DNA of 64,000 nucleotides from Capillidium heterosporum (lineage: Eukaryota > Entomophthoromycota > Entomophthoromycetes > Entomophthorales > Capillidiaceae): contig WBMQ01000012.1 of NCBI GenBank assembly GCA_016630905.1, forward strand, positions 744,001 through 808,000, read 5' to 3'. This document shows, piece by piece, positions 47,110 through 58,382 of the stretch (the first letter of the stretch is position 1; every line of letters begins with the position of its first letter). Position numbers and translations under genes: made by a program. Under the pieces are notes generated by a model. That model did not search any database. It saw only the letters and a list, made by a program, of their open reading frames with translations, and was not told the origin of the DNA.

Positions 47110-47889
47110 ACTAACAACCTTGGCCATTACAATTCCTATTGTTAGATCATAAACCTATTCCCTTTTGTTTTCTTTTACCGCTTTCCTTACCAATCCTTAA
47201 TTCGTAGCTATTTTAGTCACCAATCCGCTTTATGTCCTAGATATTTTTGATTCCCTTTATTAGCAGCATAGCATCGGATCCTGGTATCTCAACAATGGTA
47301 AAATTACTAGCAGCTGTTGGTATAATTATGTACTTTTCTGGCTAAACTTGGCAAAAACTTAATCAAGAGTAACTAATTGAGAATGAAAATCCAATCTATC
47401 TGACATAACTACTGTCATGATATCAAAGGAGTACTTAAAGCCTTCAGCTATCACCTAAATCCAGCATATTGATAACATTCCACCTCACTATTCCTAGCTG
47501 CTACCCACTTCTTGATCCTAATCCTTAACCATAGCCGCTTTCCGATAACTTGATTCTGTTTTTATAGCTGTTTTCCCCAAGCAGCGTGTTTCTATTTCCT
47601 AGCCACAACTGTTTTTGACAGCTTGATTCCACTTCTTAATATACGAACAAAGTCTTGTTCTTGGTAAATCTCTTATTAGCATAGTGCTACTATATAGTTC
47701 GAATTTTCTACCCTCTCAGCTTACTACTTCCTGACTTTCTTTACTTCCCTTTGGACTTACCTCCTTTGGATGATTCATATTGCCAATACAGTGGTCAGCA
47801 TTAGTTCTACTTTCCCAATCACTCTGTCATACGCTTTCATTATGATACCATCATTAGTTGGATCTAACAATACTTCCCCGAACTTTACA
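47110..47889 (+). mobile_element. solo-LTR-like element, family 2, copy D
   Basis: Plus-strand copy starting CTAACAACCTTGGCCATTAC and ending ACTTTACA. Its inner part (TCCCTTTGGACTTACCTCCT, ATTGCCAATACAGTGGTCAG) matches copies B and C in the opposite orientation. A fragment of the copy A frame can be traced (TSLWTYLLWMIHIANTVV) but is broken. The family TATTTAAACCC motif is eroded here. Confidence 0.55.
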
Positions 47890-48271
47890 GAAATTACAAA
47901 ACTACTATGAAAGTTAAAGCCTTTTAAAATAAAATTGAATCCTAGCTTAAAACTGACTTGTAAATCTTACAATTCTATAAACTGGTAGCATTGGTAAATA
48001 TAATAAGCATTCACATAATGCTGCAGAAGGGTCGTTCAACAATATAGTCAAGGTGTTGGGTGATTATTCCATACTATTGATCTCTTCACTAGATTTAGGA
48101 ACGGTGAAATATGTACTAAATAGGGAATAATTGGCCAATAAATTTCATTATATTGAATCTTTATTGGTTACTAGAACATAAATATTCCGCGAGTTTGGTC
48201 TCCAAGTAGAAATCAGAATGGGTAGGTTGTAGGGGAAATGGAGTTTGATAAGTTTGGCCCCAGCTAGAAAA
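47890..48271. other. intergenic up to the duplication boundary
   Basis: AT-rich. The last bases before 48272 are unrelated to the sequence upstream of duplicate 1, marking the edge of the duplicated block. Confidence 0.35.
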
Positions 48272-49735
48272 CAAAATGGATACCATCCAACCTAGCGTAA
48301 ATGAAGGCAATAAGATGAACACCCACTTAGGACTCAACAGCCTACCCGACATGATAGTCGAAGACATTCTAACTCATCTGGAAGATGATTGGTTCCAACT
48401 GCTAACTTGCAACCAACAGTTTCATCGCTTTTTATTAACCAAGATCTACGAAGAGGTAAGCCCCTACGAGCTTGTATGTAGATGATGACTACAATGAGTT
48501 TAAGAGTATCGTTCCAAAGATTGGTAAGTTTATTAAACGACTCAAGTACTTCATCTACCCCAACTTTTTCGAAATTAAGCATCTGTTCCCCAAGTTGGAG
48601 AGGCTAGGCGTAGTTCGTGAGGAAGGTTTCACTAAAGAGTATGAGCTTTTACATACCTTGCCAGTAAAACTGAAGCAGATTTACCTTTCCATGTATGAAC
48701 CATTACCGACTAGTATGAATTTTAATCACGTTATTGAGGATTTACAGTACTTTGAACTTAGAATATCTAATGGTAGCGTAGAAGGTATAAAGGTGATGGG
48801 GCTCTTCGCTCTTCCTAAACTTCAAGTGTTGCACTTACATGTATCACGTTGGAATAATAACCTTTTTGCACTTATAGATAAGAACTTTCCTAGCCTCAAG
48901 GTACTGAAGCTTCAAATTGACAACTACGATTCCGATACCAACTGTACCCCAATCAGCTTTTCAAATTTGAAGAAGCTAGAGCTGTCGTTCGATAAAGTTA
49001 GTGACATCAAAAGGATAGATTTGGGGAACTTTCCCAACCTCTTAGCTTTAACTTTTTTTGATGCTGAGCCGGTGCCTTACCACCATTTTCTAAAGTCCAA
49101 ACTGTCCAAACTGATAAGTTTAAGTTTAAGCGTTGGATTGATAGCGGCTGGAGATGTTGCCAGCTTCGAAAACCTGGAATACGTCCACCTACGCCTACTT
49201 GAAGATTTCGACAATGAATCGATGGCTAGGATACTTTCGTTACCCAAATTGGCTCAGATACTCCTCGAAGGCCAGATTACCGACAAATTATTCAAGGATG
49301 TCCGATGTTCAAGTCCAGTTATTCGAATGCAGCTACAGGGAGCTGAACTACTAGCCCACCACTTTTTCAAGGCCTTACAGTTTGAATTTACGCAACTTGT
49401 CAACCTCAGTATCGAACCTACCACTATTGAGCAAACACCTTTGGGCATTTTTGACGATTCGGTATTCGATGGACTTGAACAAAGCGGCAACCTGAAACTA
49501 CAGTTTGTAACCGTTCCTAAATCCAACACAAGGTTTATTAATTGGATTCGATCACAAGCTCCAGACCTCTTTGTCAATTATAATGGATTCTAGTAAATCT
49601 TTATTCAAGCAATATTGATCTTTGAAATCTCCTATCCAAATCTCTTTTACATTGTTATTATACCGTTTCTACATCTAATTTCAAGTGGAATATACATGCA
49701 AATTGATGTTGAACTTATAAGTATCACTTAACAAA
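48272..49735 (+). repeat. inverted segmental duplication, copy 2 (pairs with 38252-39713)
   Basis: Inverted, nearly identical copy of the block at 38.3-39.7 kb, separated from it by about 8.6 kb. Differences are few and clustered: about ten changes lie within about 120 bp (48675-48775), whereas the rest is close to identical. Confidence 0.85.
48276..49593 (+). CDS. F-box / LRR-like protein, frameshift at about 48473 (duplicate 2)
   Basis: Same protein as duplicate 1. An extra T near 48473 turns SPYELYVDDDYNEFK into a short out-of-frame end; downstream, 373 codons are open to the stop at 49593. Duplicate 1 lacks this T. Duplicate 2 in turn has the correct sequence (HLFPKLERLG) where duplicate 1 is broken. 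The clustered differences change QLLLSIVEP to QIYLSMYEP and LNIFNGS to LRISNGS, which look more like the versions found in other family members. Intact length would be about 438 residues. With no shared upstream DNA, its promoter would be new. Confidence 0.72.
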
Positions 49736-49760
49736 GTGTTATCGAACCTTATATAGATAG

Positions 49761-50486
49761 TGTCAATTTAGCTTTTTAGCTATGTCGTATATCGAATATC
49801 GGATTACTTTTCATAGGTAGTCTACATTTGTGCTACTATCCGACAGTGTGCTTCGGGTTACGTATTTTCATCCTTCACCTATCCTTTCTTTACGCTTTAA
49901 ATTACTGTTCACCTAACTCCCATTATTCTATATTGTTGTTAGATCACCTAAATTTACCTAGAATCAATTTTTCATTAGGGATATAATCTTTGTTTACCTT
50001 GAATTTCGAACCCTCCAATTGTCATTTTGCAGATTAATTAGAATTTAACTTTGGTGGTAGACTACTATAATTAGGATATGTGTCCTACCTTTTTATAGGA
50101 AAAGAATCCACTTACATGTTGCCAAGTTATACCTTTCCTCAGAACTATGATATATATATCAGAACTTTTGCCCAGAAAGAAAAGAGAGATCTTGAGTTTG
50201 TTTCGGCTGTTTTCCAACTTTTGAGTTTGGGTTTTAAGATTGTAAATTTAAGTCGTATTAGTTGAATAAAGCATTTAAAAAATATTCCTAGCTAGTAGTT
50301 TTGTAGGGATTAATAGTTGAGTATTTTTATTGGTTGTAAAGTAATTACTATGTTCATATTAGCCAACCTACAATATGATACACATGACATGTCCCATACC
50401 GAAGGACTCATCAAGTTCGGCCGAATCCATTCGACTGCAAGTCCACACCAGTGGCTGGATACTTGGCAATGTTGACCAGCCAACTA
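49761..50486 (-). mobile_element. solo-LTR-like element, family 1, copy IV (complete)
   Basis: Minus-strand copy of 726 bp that aligns end to end with 50980-51714: AGTTGGCTGG start, TCCTTCGGTATGGGAC, CTGCAAAATGACAATTGGAG, and the TTGACA end. It is bounded by CTATA before and CTATC after, a possible 5-bp target duplication with one mismatch. It is very close to copy III (62768-63240) over their shared part. Confidence 0.6.
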
Positions 50487-50979
50487 TATAGACTGATGTC
50501 TTGCAGATTGAAGCTATTGGGATCAAATTGCAAGTTTAGAAATTGAAAGTAATTTGGCAAATGGCTTAGTTTATTAGGGCAAGGTATATACAGCAAGAGT
50601 GGAAGTTTTGATGGATAGGTATATTGAGCCTGGTACAAAGCATTAGATAAATAGTTCAATAGAGTTTTATTGATGTATTGATTTAGAATGAACCATTGTC
50701 TGCTTGTAAGTTCTTAATACAGTTATGATTGTAAGCTGGACCAGTAAGTCTACCTTCACTAACAAAATAAGATGTCCTCATAAATGAATATTCAAAAGAT
50801 CTATAAAGATATTGCTTAGAGTATTATTATGGTAAAAAAATAGCTCTGAAATTTAAATAGATGAGATGTAAGGAGATCTTAATGTATAGCTTCAGATGTC
50901 ATTTCAGTATAAAAGTCATTTGCATAATTCAACGATTTACATTAATAGTAAAGCTATGATGAGAACTGCCATAATTATA
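50487..50979. other. spacer between two inverted LTR copies, with a minus-strand open frame
   Basis: A minus-strand frame runs from about 50680 to 50411, reading NYLSNALYQAQYTYPSKLPL and NKLSHLPNYFQFLNLQFDPN before entering the LTR. It may be the end of an older gene interrupted by the element. No family was recognised. Confidence 0.25.
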
Positions 50980-51714
50980 TGTTGTTAGTCAATCTCGCCG
51001 AGTATCTGATCACTGGCTCGGACTTCCAGTTGAATAGGTTTGGCCAAACTCGATGAGCCCTTCGGTATGGGACGCGACATGTGTGTCGTGTTGTAGGCTG
51101 GCTAATATAGATGCAGCAGTTACGCTACAGCCAATAGCAATATTAAAAGCCCAATTACTGCAAAACTATCAGCTAGGAATCCTTTAAAACGTTTAATCAA
51201 ACTAATCCAAACTTAACTCTACGATCTAAGAGAACTCAAGAAAAATCTCAAAGCAACTGAGGAAACACTTTCTTTTTCCTCCTCCTCCTCTGCTCTTCCC
51301 CTTTTCCACCTTTCTTCCTCTGGGCTTCGCTATATATGCTGTAGCTCAGAAGTAAGGCGTAACTTGGAGACTTGCAAATAGGCTCTTTTTCCAACGAAAC
51401 AGAGAGCTCATGTCCCAGTTGCAGTTGCTTACTCAGCGGCTAGGACTCACTTTCTCTGCAGGATAACAATTGGAGAATCCGAAATCGAATCTAAACCAAG
51501 CCTGCGTTCTTAATGGGAAATCGATATCAGGTAAGTTAAATGAACTGGCGATTGATTAGAATAATGAAAATGAATATGCAGCGATTTAAAGCGTAAGAAA
51601 AGGGCAGGTAAATATGTGACTCAAAACACATTGTCGGAATAGTAGTACAATTGTGAACTACCTATAAAAATTAAAATATTCAATATATAACTTAGCCAGA
51701 GAATTAAGTTGACA
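50980..51714 (+). mobile_element. solo-LTR-like element, family 1, copy II (complete)
   Basis: Begins TGTTG after TATA and ends AAGTTGACA, 735 bp. Aligns throughout with copies I and IV (GGACTTCCAGTTGAATAGG, GGGACGCGACATGTGTGTCG, CTGCAGGATAACAATTGGAG). No coding capacity. With copy IV it forms an inverted pair 490 bp apart, without retroelement genes between them. Confidence 0.6.
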
Positions 51715-52128
51715 TCTAGGTTTGTTATAAATCTTTGTAAGTCTACTGCTCAAAACCAACTTTTAATCTGAATACATTTTCACATTTCATCGGCTATTTA
51801 TGAACCTCATGCTCTTAGCACTACTGAAAATGTTATTATAAGATATTAGTAAAGAGCTTTTTCTATATCCTTCAAAGTTATAGCTTTGACTACCAGCTAG
51901 TCTAGTAAGGATGAATAGTAGCATATTGATCGTAAATATTGGGCACTTTTGCATTATAAATTCATTATTTAGTTGTACCCAATATTTTAGATTAGTGGCT
52001 CAATTAATTTAGCTTGAACTCCAACCTTGTCCAAGCACAAAACCTTTCAAACTCGAGAATAAATTGGCAATTCAAAATCTAAACAAAGTTTTGCTTTTCA
52101 CTACCAACTCAAAGAAACCTCAAAAGTA
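51715..52128. other. intergenic upstream of DBP9
   Basis: AT-rich; no TATA box could be fixed for DBP9. Confidence 0.35.
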
Positions 52129-54179
52129 ATGTCAAATTCCACATCAAAGGCCCAAGATTTCCAAAGTTTAGATTTGGACTGACCGACTAGTACGTTCCTT
52201 GGCCAAGCAAGGTTACAACAAACCAACTGAAATTCAAGTACAATGCATCAACTTAGCTTTGGAAGGTAAAGATATCTTGGCCAAAGCCAAGACTGGTTCC
52301 GGTAAGACTCTAGCCTACATACTACCGATGCTACACATGCTATTGAAGGTAAAATTTTTTCTAAATATAATTGTACTCAATTTTGCCTTTTTGTTTTTAA
52401 TTAGGATAATGGAGAGACTGATTTGGCAACAGTACAGGGTTTAGTTCTGGTACCCACTAGAGAGCTGGCTGAACAGGTTTACGCCCAATTTCAAGAGATG
52501 ACGAGCTATTGTAACTTTGTCAAGCCCTACAACATTTCAGCAATCGAAGATGATAGAATTATAAAGTACGCCATTTTCTATATTCACTTTTTTGACCCAA
52601 AAACTATTTAGAACCCATCTGAAGGATAGTCCCCATGTTATCATAGGTACACCCAGTCGTATTCTTTACTTTTTGAACGCAAAGGTACATTCATTCAATT
52701 TATTTTAATTAAAACTGTATCCAGGTGCTCAAAGTCAAGGAAAGTCTTAGACATTTAGTGATAGATGAAGCTGACTTGGTTCTCTCTTTCGGCTATGAGG
52801 AAGATGTAAGAAAGATCTTGACCTATATGCCGGACCTCTGCCAGTCCTTCTTAGTATCGGCAACCCTTAACAACGTACTCTATTCTCATCAGTATCCATA
52901 CTTAACTTTTCGAAATTAGGAGTTGGATGAGTTAAAGAAATTGGTTTTAAAGAACCCAGCTCTAGTCGAAGTGAAGGAAAAGGAAAAATCGGGTGAATTG
53001 GTAGAATACTCGGTGGAATGTAAATCCAAGGACAAGTTTTTACTATTGTATGTCATGCTCCGTCTCAAGTTGATCCATGGTAAGTGTTTAATTTTCGTCA
53101 ACGACGTCGACCGTTGCTACAAAGTGAAACTCTACCTCGAGCAGTTTGGCATCAAATCCTGCGTCCTAAACTCAGATCTCCCGTTAAATTCCCGTTACCA
53201 TATCATTCAGGAGTTCAACAAAGGGATCTATGACTACGTCATCGCCTCCGATGAACACAAAATGCGAGCTGACAAGGATTCTGACGATGAAATCGAAATT
53301 AAGGACGAAGATGAAGTTGAAATCAAAGAAGAGGAGATTGAAAATGTCAAAGATGAGGACGACGAAACTATCAAAACTGACCCTGAAGACGATAGTGATG
53401 TTGAAATCAAGGAAGAGGAGGAAGAAATCACCATCAAAACGAAACGTCGCAAGACTAAATTCAACCCCGATCGCGAGTACGGCGTAAGTCGCGGTGTCGA
53501 CTTCAAGCAGGTAGCGGCCGTCATCAACTTTGATTTTCCCACTTCGACCAAATCCTACTGCCACCGAATCGGCCGTACGGCCCGTGGTGGTCGTCGCGGT
53601 ATGGCTCTTTCCTTAGTCTCCACCGACCTGGAGGACGAGTTTGAAAACTTTGAGATTGTACAGAGCCGTCGCTTGCACCACGGGTTCAAAATGATCCCTT
53701 ACAGTTTCGACATGAATCAAGTTGACGGTTTTAGATACCGATCCGAAGATGCCGAGAAGGCAGTTACCAAGGGAGCTGTTAAGCAGGCACGTGTCCTGGA
53801 GTTGAAGCGGGAAGTCCTAAACTCAGAAAAGTTGAAGGCCCACTTTGAAGATCGTCCTAACGAACTTGAACTGCTACGACATGACCATGCTGCTATGCCC
53901 AAAAGAGTTCGCGATCACTTGAAAACGGTACCTTCCTACCTCATGCCCAAATTGGCTACTGTTTCAAAGGAAGGTAGCGTTATCTATGGTGGGGAGCGTG
54001 AACGTACGTTCGAGAAGAAAGAAGGTAAGAAGTACGTCAAGTTTGACAACAAGCATCAGGTCGCTAGACGTAACAAGAAGAAGGTAGTTGATTTTTGCAA
54101 GATGAGTACTAATTTCGTAGAGGCACGATCCGTTGAAAACTTTCACGACATCCAAGTTGGCAGGATCGAAGCGCGGTAG
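52129..54179 (+). CDS. DBP9: DEAD-box RNA helicase Dbp9/DDX56-like (frameshift at about 52180)
   Basis: Nucleolar helicase of 60S ribosome biogenesis. Exons 52129-52348, 52405-52565, 52612-52684, 52725-52874, 52920-54179 (introns 40-56 nt). Helicase motifs are in order: Q-motif (KPTEIQ), I (AKTGSGKT), Ia (PTRELA), Ib (GTPSR), II (DEAD), III (SAT), V (SRGVDF), VI (HRIGRTAR). The C-terminal block [25 protein letters not shown] is typical of Dbp9/DDX56. Length about 620 residues. Near the N-terminus GAC-TGA-C interrupts the frame (52180); dropping one T joins SLDLD to [13 protein letters not shown]. Between motifs IV and V lies a 60-residue acidic insert of repeated EIK(E/D)(E/D)E units. In this subfamily that position is variable and charged, but the regularity here is notable. 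The shift is probably a sequence error, though it falls exactly on a stop codon. Confidence 0.92.
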
Positions 54180-55047
54180 GGTAAGTGTTTAGTCTTTTTT
54201 AACATACTTTTATTTACTGACTTTAACTTTTTAGAAATGATGTGTCTAATTTACAACACTATAGAAATAAATACGTTATAATTTTGATGCCTGGGATCTT
54301 CAAAATTAGATCTAATAGACTTTGATATTGAATTTCATCTAGGTAAAATTTGAATTTATCTAATGTAGGATCACTACATATTTACTATATAACTGTATAT
54401 TCTTTTATAGCATAGAGATGTGTATATAATACTATTTCGAAAGCTATTGGTTTAATATATCTTTAAAAGTATATAGTATATGAAGTTACGATCCTTAGAT
54501 AGGAAATAAAAATGAAGTTGGGTTATAATATACAGTTGCTGGCCTAAGGAACATGTCGTACCTCGCTCACCACTATCTCGAATCTCTAAAGAAATCCATC
54601 TAGATTACTCCTAGGAGCAAGGTTTTCGTTAAATTGACCTTCAAGAGTTTAATCGGATCTCCAGTTCAATTCCATTTTACAAAGCTTCTGGTTTCATAAC
54701 TTCAGGATCTTGAAAGTAAGCAGATCGACGTCTTTGCACTTGACATGAAGAGCTATTCAGTAGTACAACCAAGGTCTATAAACACTGTTTCTACTGTGGA
54801 TATACTTTTACTAAAGTTTGGTAGTGGTAAAACTTGCATTAATTAGAAAGTAGTCACCAATGAATTTCGAATATATGTTGATCTATTGGTAATTCATATT
54901 CTAATAAACCCTTGATGATTGCCTTGGCCTTTTATTCTTTGAAACAAAGTAGGCAACAGTAACAATAGTACTTTTGAAATTTTGGCATTACCTAGATAAA
55001 GAAAAGGATATCTTTCAATCTAAAGGCAAATTTATAGAATTAATACA
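54180..55047. other. intergenic, no gene seen
   Basis: AT-rich 3' flank of DBP9 and upstream flank of the next pseudogene; no supported frame. Confidence 0.35.
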
Positions 55048-56269
55048 AACATCAATTCAAACTTCAGCAATCCATCCGACTTAATAATCGAAGAGCCTGT
55101 AAATAACTTGGAAACGAAGGATTGAGCTCGATTTATACCTGCAACAAGACCTTCTACCAACTTCTGTTGGCGAAACGCTACCAATAACTTGACAGTCTAA
55201 TCTCCAAGATGGCCAAGTCTATAAAGCAATTTAGATTTAGTACACACCATTTTTTCCAAGTTCAATACCTATTCCTCGTGTTGGAGAAGCTAAATGTAGT
55301 CTGTGATGAAAATCACATCCAGGAGTTCGAACTTTTACACGCTTTACAAATCAAGTTGAAGCAGCTTTACGTATCTCTTCATGTTCCGTTCCCAATTGAA
55401 ATGAAATTTAGACAAGTTCTCGCTGGCCTACAACATTTTGAACTTTGTCTGCTGTACGATTCAATCAAAGATTTGATGGTGATGAACCTGTTCCAAACCT
55501 CTCAGCTTAGAAAATTGAGGCTATCAGTATCCAACTGCGATCAGCACATATTAGTTCATATAAACAGCAACCTTCTAAACCTGGAGGTGCTAGAACTGGG
55601 TATTGAGAACTACCGATCCGATCTAAACCTCATATTAACTATTTTTTTAAAGCTGAGGAAGCCGGAATTGGACTGGTTAACTAATGTGGTCAAAAGATTA
55701 GATTTTCAAAGTTTTCCCAGCCTTTTAGCTTTTTTTATTACTTGTATCAATTTGGTACATTACCATCACTTTAAGAAGCAGCAGCCTTTTAAATTGAGCA
55801 GTTTAACTTTGGGTATATGATGGATGAAAGTGAAAGACAGATTGAGTTTTGAAAGTTTAAAGTACGTCGATTTATGTACCTTCCAAGATTTCAACCATGA
55901 GTCGATGACCATTTTACCTTTGTTACCAGGTTAATACACTTGCTCCTGAGATGAAATTACTAATACCCACTTTGATAAAGTCGAATGCTTGAACACTATT
56001 ATTAAGCTGGAGTTGAAGGGGTGTATCAAGCTCGGTACCAATTTTTTGGAGATAATTAGATTCCAACTGCCACATCTAGTCAACTTGGTGTTGAAGACCT
56101 ATCTACTATCTTCCGACATATCCGAATGTTCCTTGTTCAATAAAGTTGAAAGGGATTGTTTCTTGAATTTGATGTTCACCAATATCCCCAACTCTGAAAT
56201 CTTGTTTAGGAATAGATAAGGCATATGGCACCAAATGTTATAGTCGGCTATTCAGAAATAGATGAATAG
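55048..56269 (+). pseudogene. F-box/LRR-like pseudogene
   Basis: Starts INSNFSNPSDLIIEEPVNNL (initiator lost), then a TGA and frame changes in the F-box. An open stretch of 203 codons follows (LEKLNVV, TSQLRKLRLSV, LNLEVLELGI), then another break and FQLPHLVNLVLKT. It ends IVGYSEIDE at TAG 56267-56269. Closest in look to the intact gene at 4847-6109 (shared NCDQHILV.IN and NYRSD). A full-length, moderately old dead copy. Confidence 0.72.
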
Positions 56270-56935
56270 TAAAGATATATAAAGTAACTGCAGCAGCTAG
56301 GCTCTATAGCTTTGAGCAGTATATTATATAGTTTATTCTATTTGAATAGGTATTTCTCATAATTTACTTCCATTTTCTATATATTATCTTTAGCTCCACT
56401 TACCTCTACTATTTTGAAATGAAAGATCAATCAGAACAGCACCAGCGACTCACGTATGTGGAAAAGGCTATATTGCTGGTTATAGACTTTAACTTAAGGA
56501 GATAGTAATCCTTACTTACAATCTTTATATACTTAGAGGAGTATTTTCAACCCATGATCCTATCAAGGCAACCTGTTTACACCATTATAAGTTATAAATT
56601 TGGTATTAGTTCACTTACTTTTAAATAGCTGCATGGTACACAGTAGAACTTAGTGATGGGTTTTCAGCCCAAGCATCCTCGTAGCATAAAATATTAAAGA
56701 CTATAAGGATCTGGTAAATGATACATAGATTTGATCAACCACTTTATTTTCAGAAGTCTGTAACATTTGATGCTGATGAAGTATAGACAAAGCTAGAGAT
56801 AGATCCCCTATTAAGACACAATATTGTTTGAATTTCCTACGAATATGTGATTGATTGTAGATATGGGTTTATATAAGTGAATGTTTACAGGTAAAAGTAC
56901 CTCTCACAACTTAAATCCTCAATTTGAAAACAGAC
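56270..56935. other. intergenic between two F-box/LRR pseudogenes
   Basis: AT-rich; nothing recognised. Confidence 0.35.
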
Positions 56936-57950
56936 ATGAGTATAAACCTCACCAACCTGTCTGGCCTGACAATCAAAGAAACTCTGAATCACTTGAAAGC
57001 AAAGAATTCATCTCGATTATATATCTGAAATAAGGCATTTTAGGATATCATGTTAGTGAAGCTTTACAAAGAAGTAAATTTTCTTCAATTATACATAGAC
57101 AAAAAATCATAAATTCAACAGTTTAGTCTCAAATGTTGGCAAGTTTATCAAGCGATTCAAGTACTATATTCCATCTAACTTTTTCCAGCTTCAATACTTT
57201 TCCAATTTAAAGGAGTTGCATATAAATCATGAGGAAAGTCGTATGGTAGAATATGTACTTTTACGCACTTTAAATGTGAAGCTGAAGTGCCTCTCTATAT
57301 TATTCTATGAGCTGATGCCAAAAGGAATGGTTTTTAGCCACTTTATCAAAGGTCTGTAGCGTCTGGAATTTGGTTTATAGAATGAGAGATAGAAAGCTTA
57401 AAAGCTTTGGAGCTATTTAAAACTTACAACTTGGAATGTTGTATCTATTGATATCGCCCTACGACTAATATATATTAGTTGTATCAACAGGAATTTTCCT
57501 AACCTAAAGATGTTAGAGCTTCAAATTGATGACTACCAATGCAATTTATAGTGTATTACAGCTACTTTTTCAATTTAAGAAAGCTATGTTTAGAAATAGA
57601 TCCAAATGAAAAAATCGAATTGGTAGATTTGAAAGCTTTCCCATCCTTCATACGTTGGCTTACAAGAATCCCAGCATAGTTTACTGCAACTATTTTATCA
57701 AGCAGAGACTGCCTGAGTTACGAAGCTTGAGTTTAGGGACTAGACAGATACCAGTTGAAGATTTGCCCAAATTTGAAAGCTTAAAGTATGTCAAGCAATT
57801 GCCCTTGGAGGTTTCGATAAAAGCTTGATAAGAATATTACTTTCGCCATTCAAATTGACCCACCTACTTCTTGATGGTGAGGTTACCTATGCCTTCTTTA
57901 TAAAATGGAATGATGCAGCTCTATAGTTAGGTATGTGGGATTTTTTTAAA
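56936..57950 (+). pseudogene. F-box/LRR-like pseudogene
   Basis: ATG 56936 opens MSINLTNLSGLTIKETLNHL, an F-box-like start that stops after about 30 codons. Many stops and shifts follow, but family pieces remain (FFNLRKLCLEID, NFPNLKMLELQI-like and LRSLSLGT-like stretches, FDKSL..LLSP). The C-terminal block is lost near 57950. This is the most eroded full-length copy. Confidence 0.6.
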
Positions 57951-58382
57951 ATCCAAGTATATACTTCAACTAAATTTAGCAATGTTGGTTAGTAGACTAT
58001 TTGTTTTATTAAATAGCCCTTTATTTTTAGTTTTCTTTTACATGCCTTTAGCTTAGCATTTGCTTTCATTCTATTAAAATAATTCTATAGATCGTAAAAT
58101 ATCGGTGTTTCACATATAAATGTAAAAGTACCTACTGTGCTCATAGGTTCAAGCTCAGATAGATAATAGTAGTATATATACAATGACATTTCTTACCTTA
58201 GACAAACCTTAACTCTCAGATCACTAACATAGACTTAAAAAGAAGCAAAGTAGTAGATAATGAAAAATTGAAATGGAAGATACAAAAAAACTTCCGATTT
58301 CATCTATAGTATTAACCACCATCGTTGTATATACAATAAACTTCATTTACATCTATTTATTAACAAAAATGTCGAAAATAAA
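57951..58382. other. intergenic, no gene seen
   Basis: AT-rich 3' flank. A short plus-strand hydrophobic frame from 58273 has no support and overlaps the end of the kinase-like gene. Confidence 0.35.

Noticed and set aside
53184-53564. Long minus-strand frames opposite DBP9 (also at 38409, 49254, 60188, 60596)
   Set aside because: Shadows of the real coding strand caused by codon composition, especially the acidic insert.
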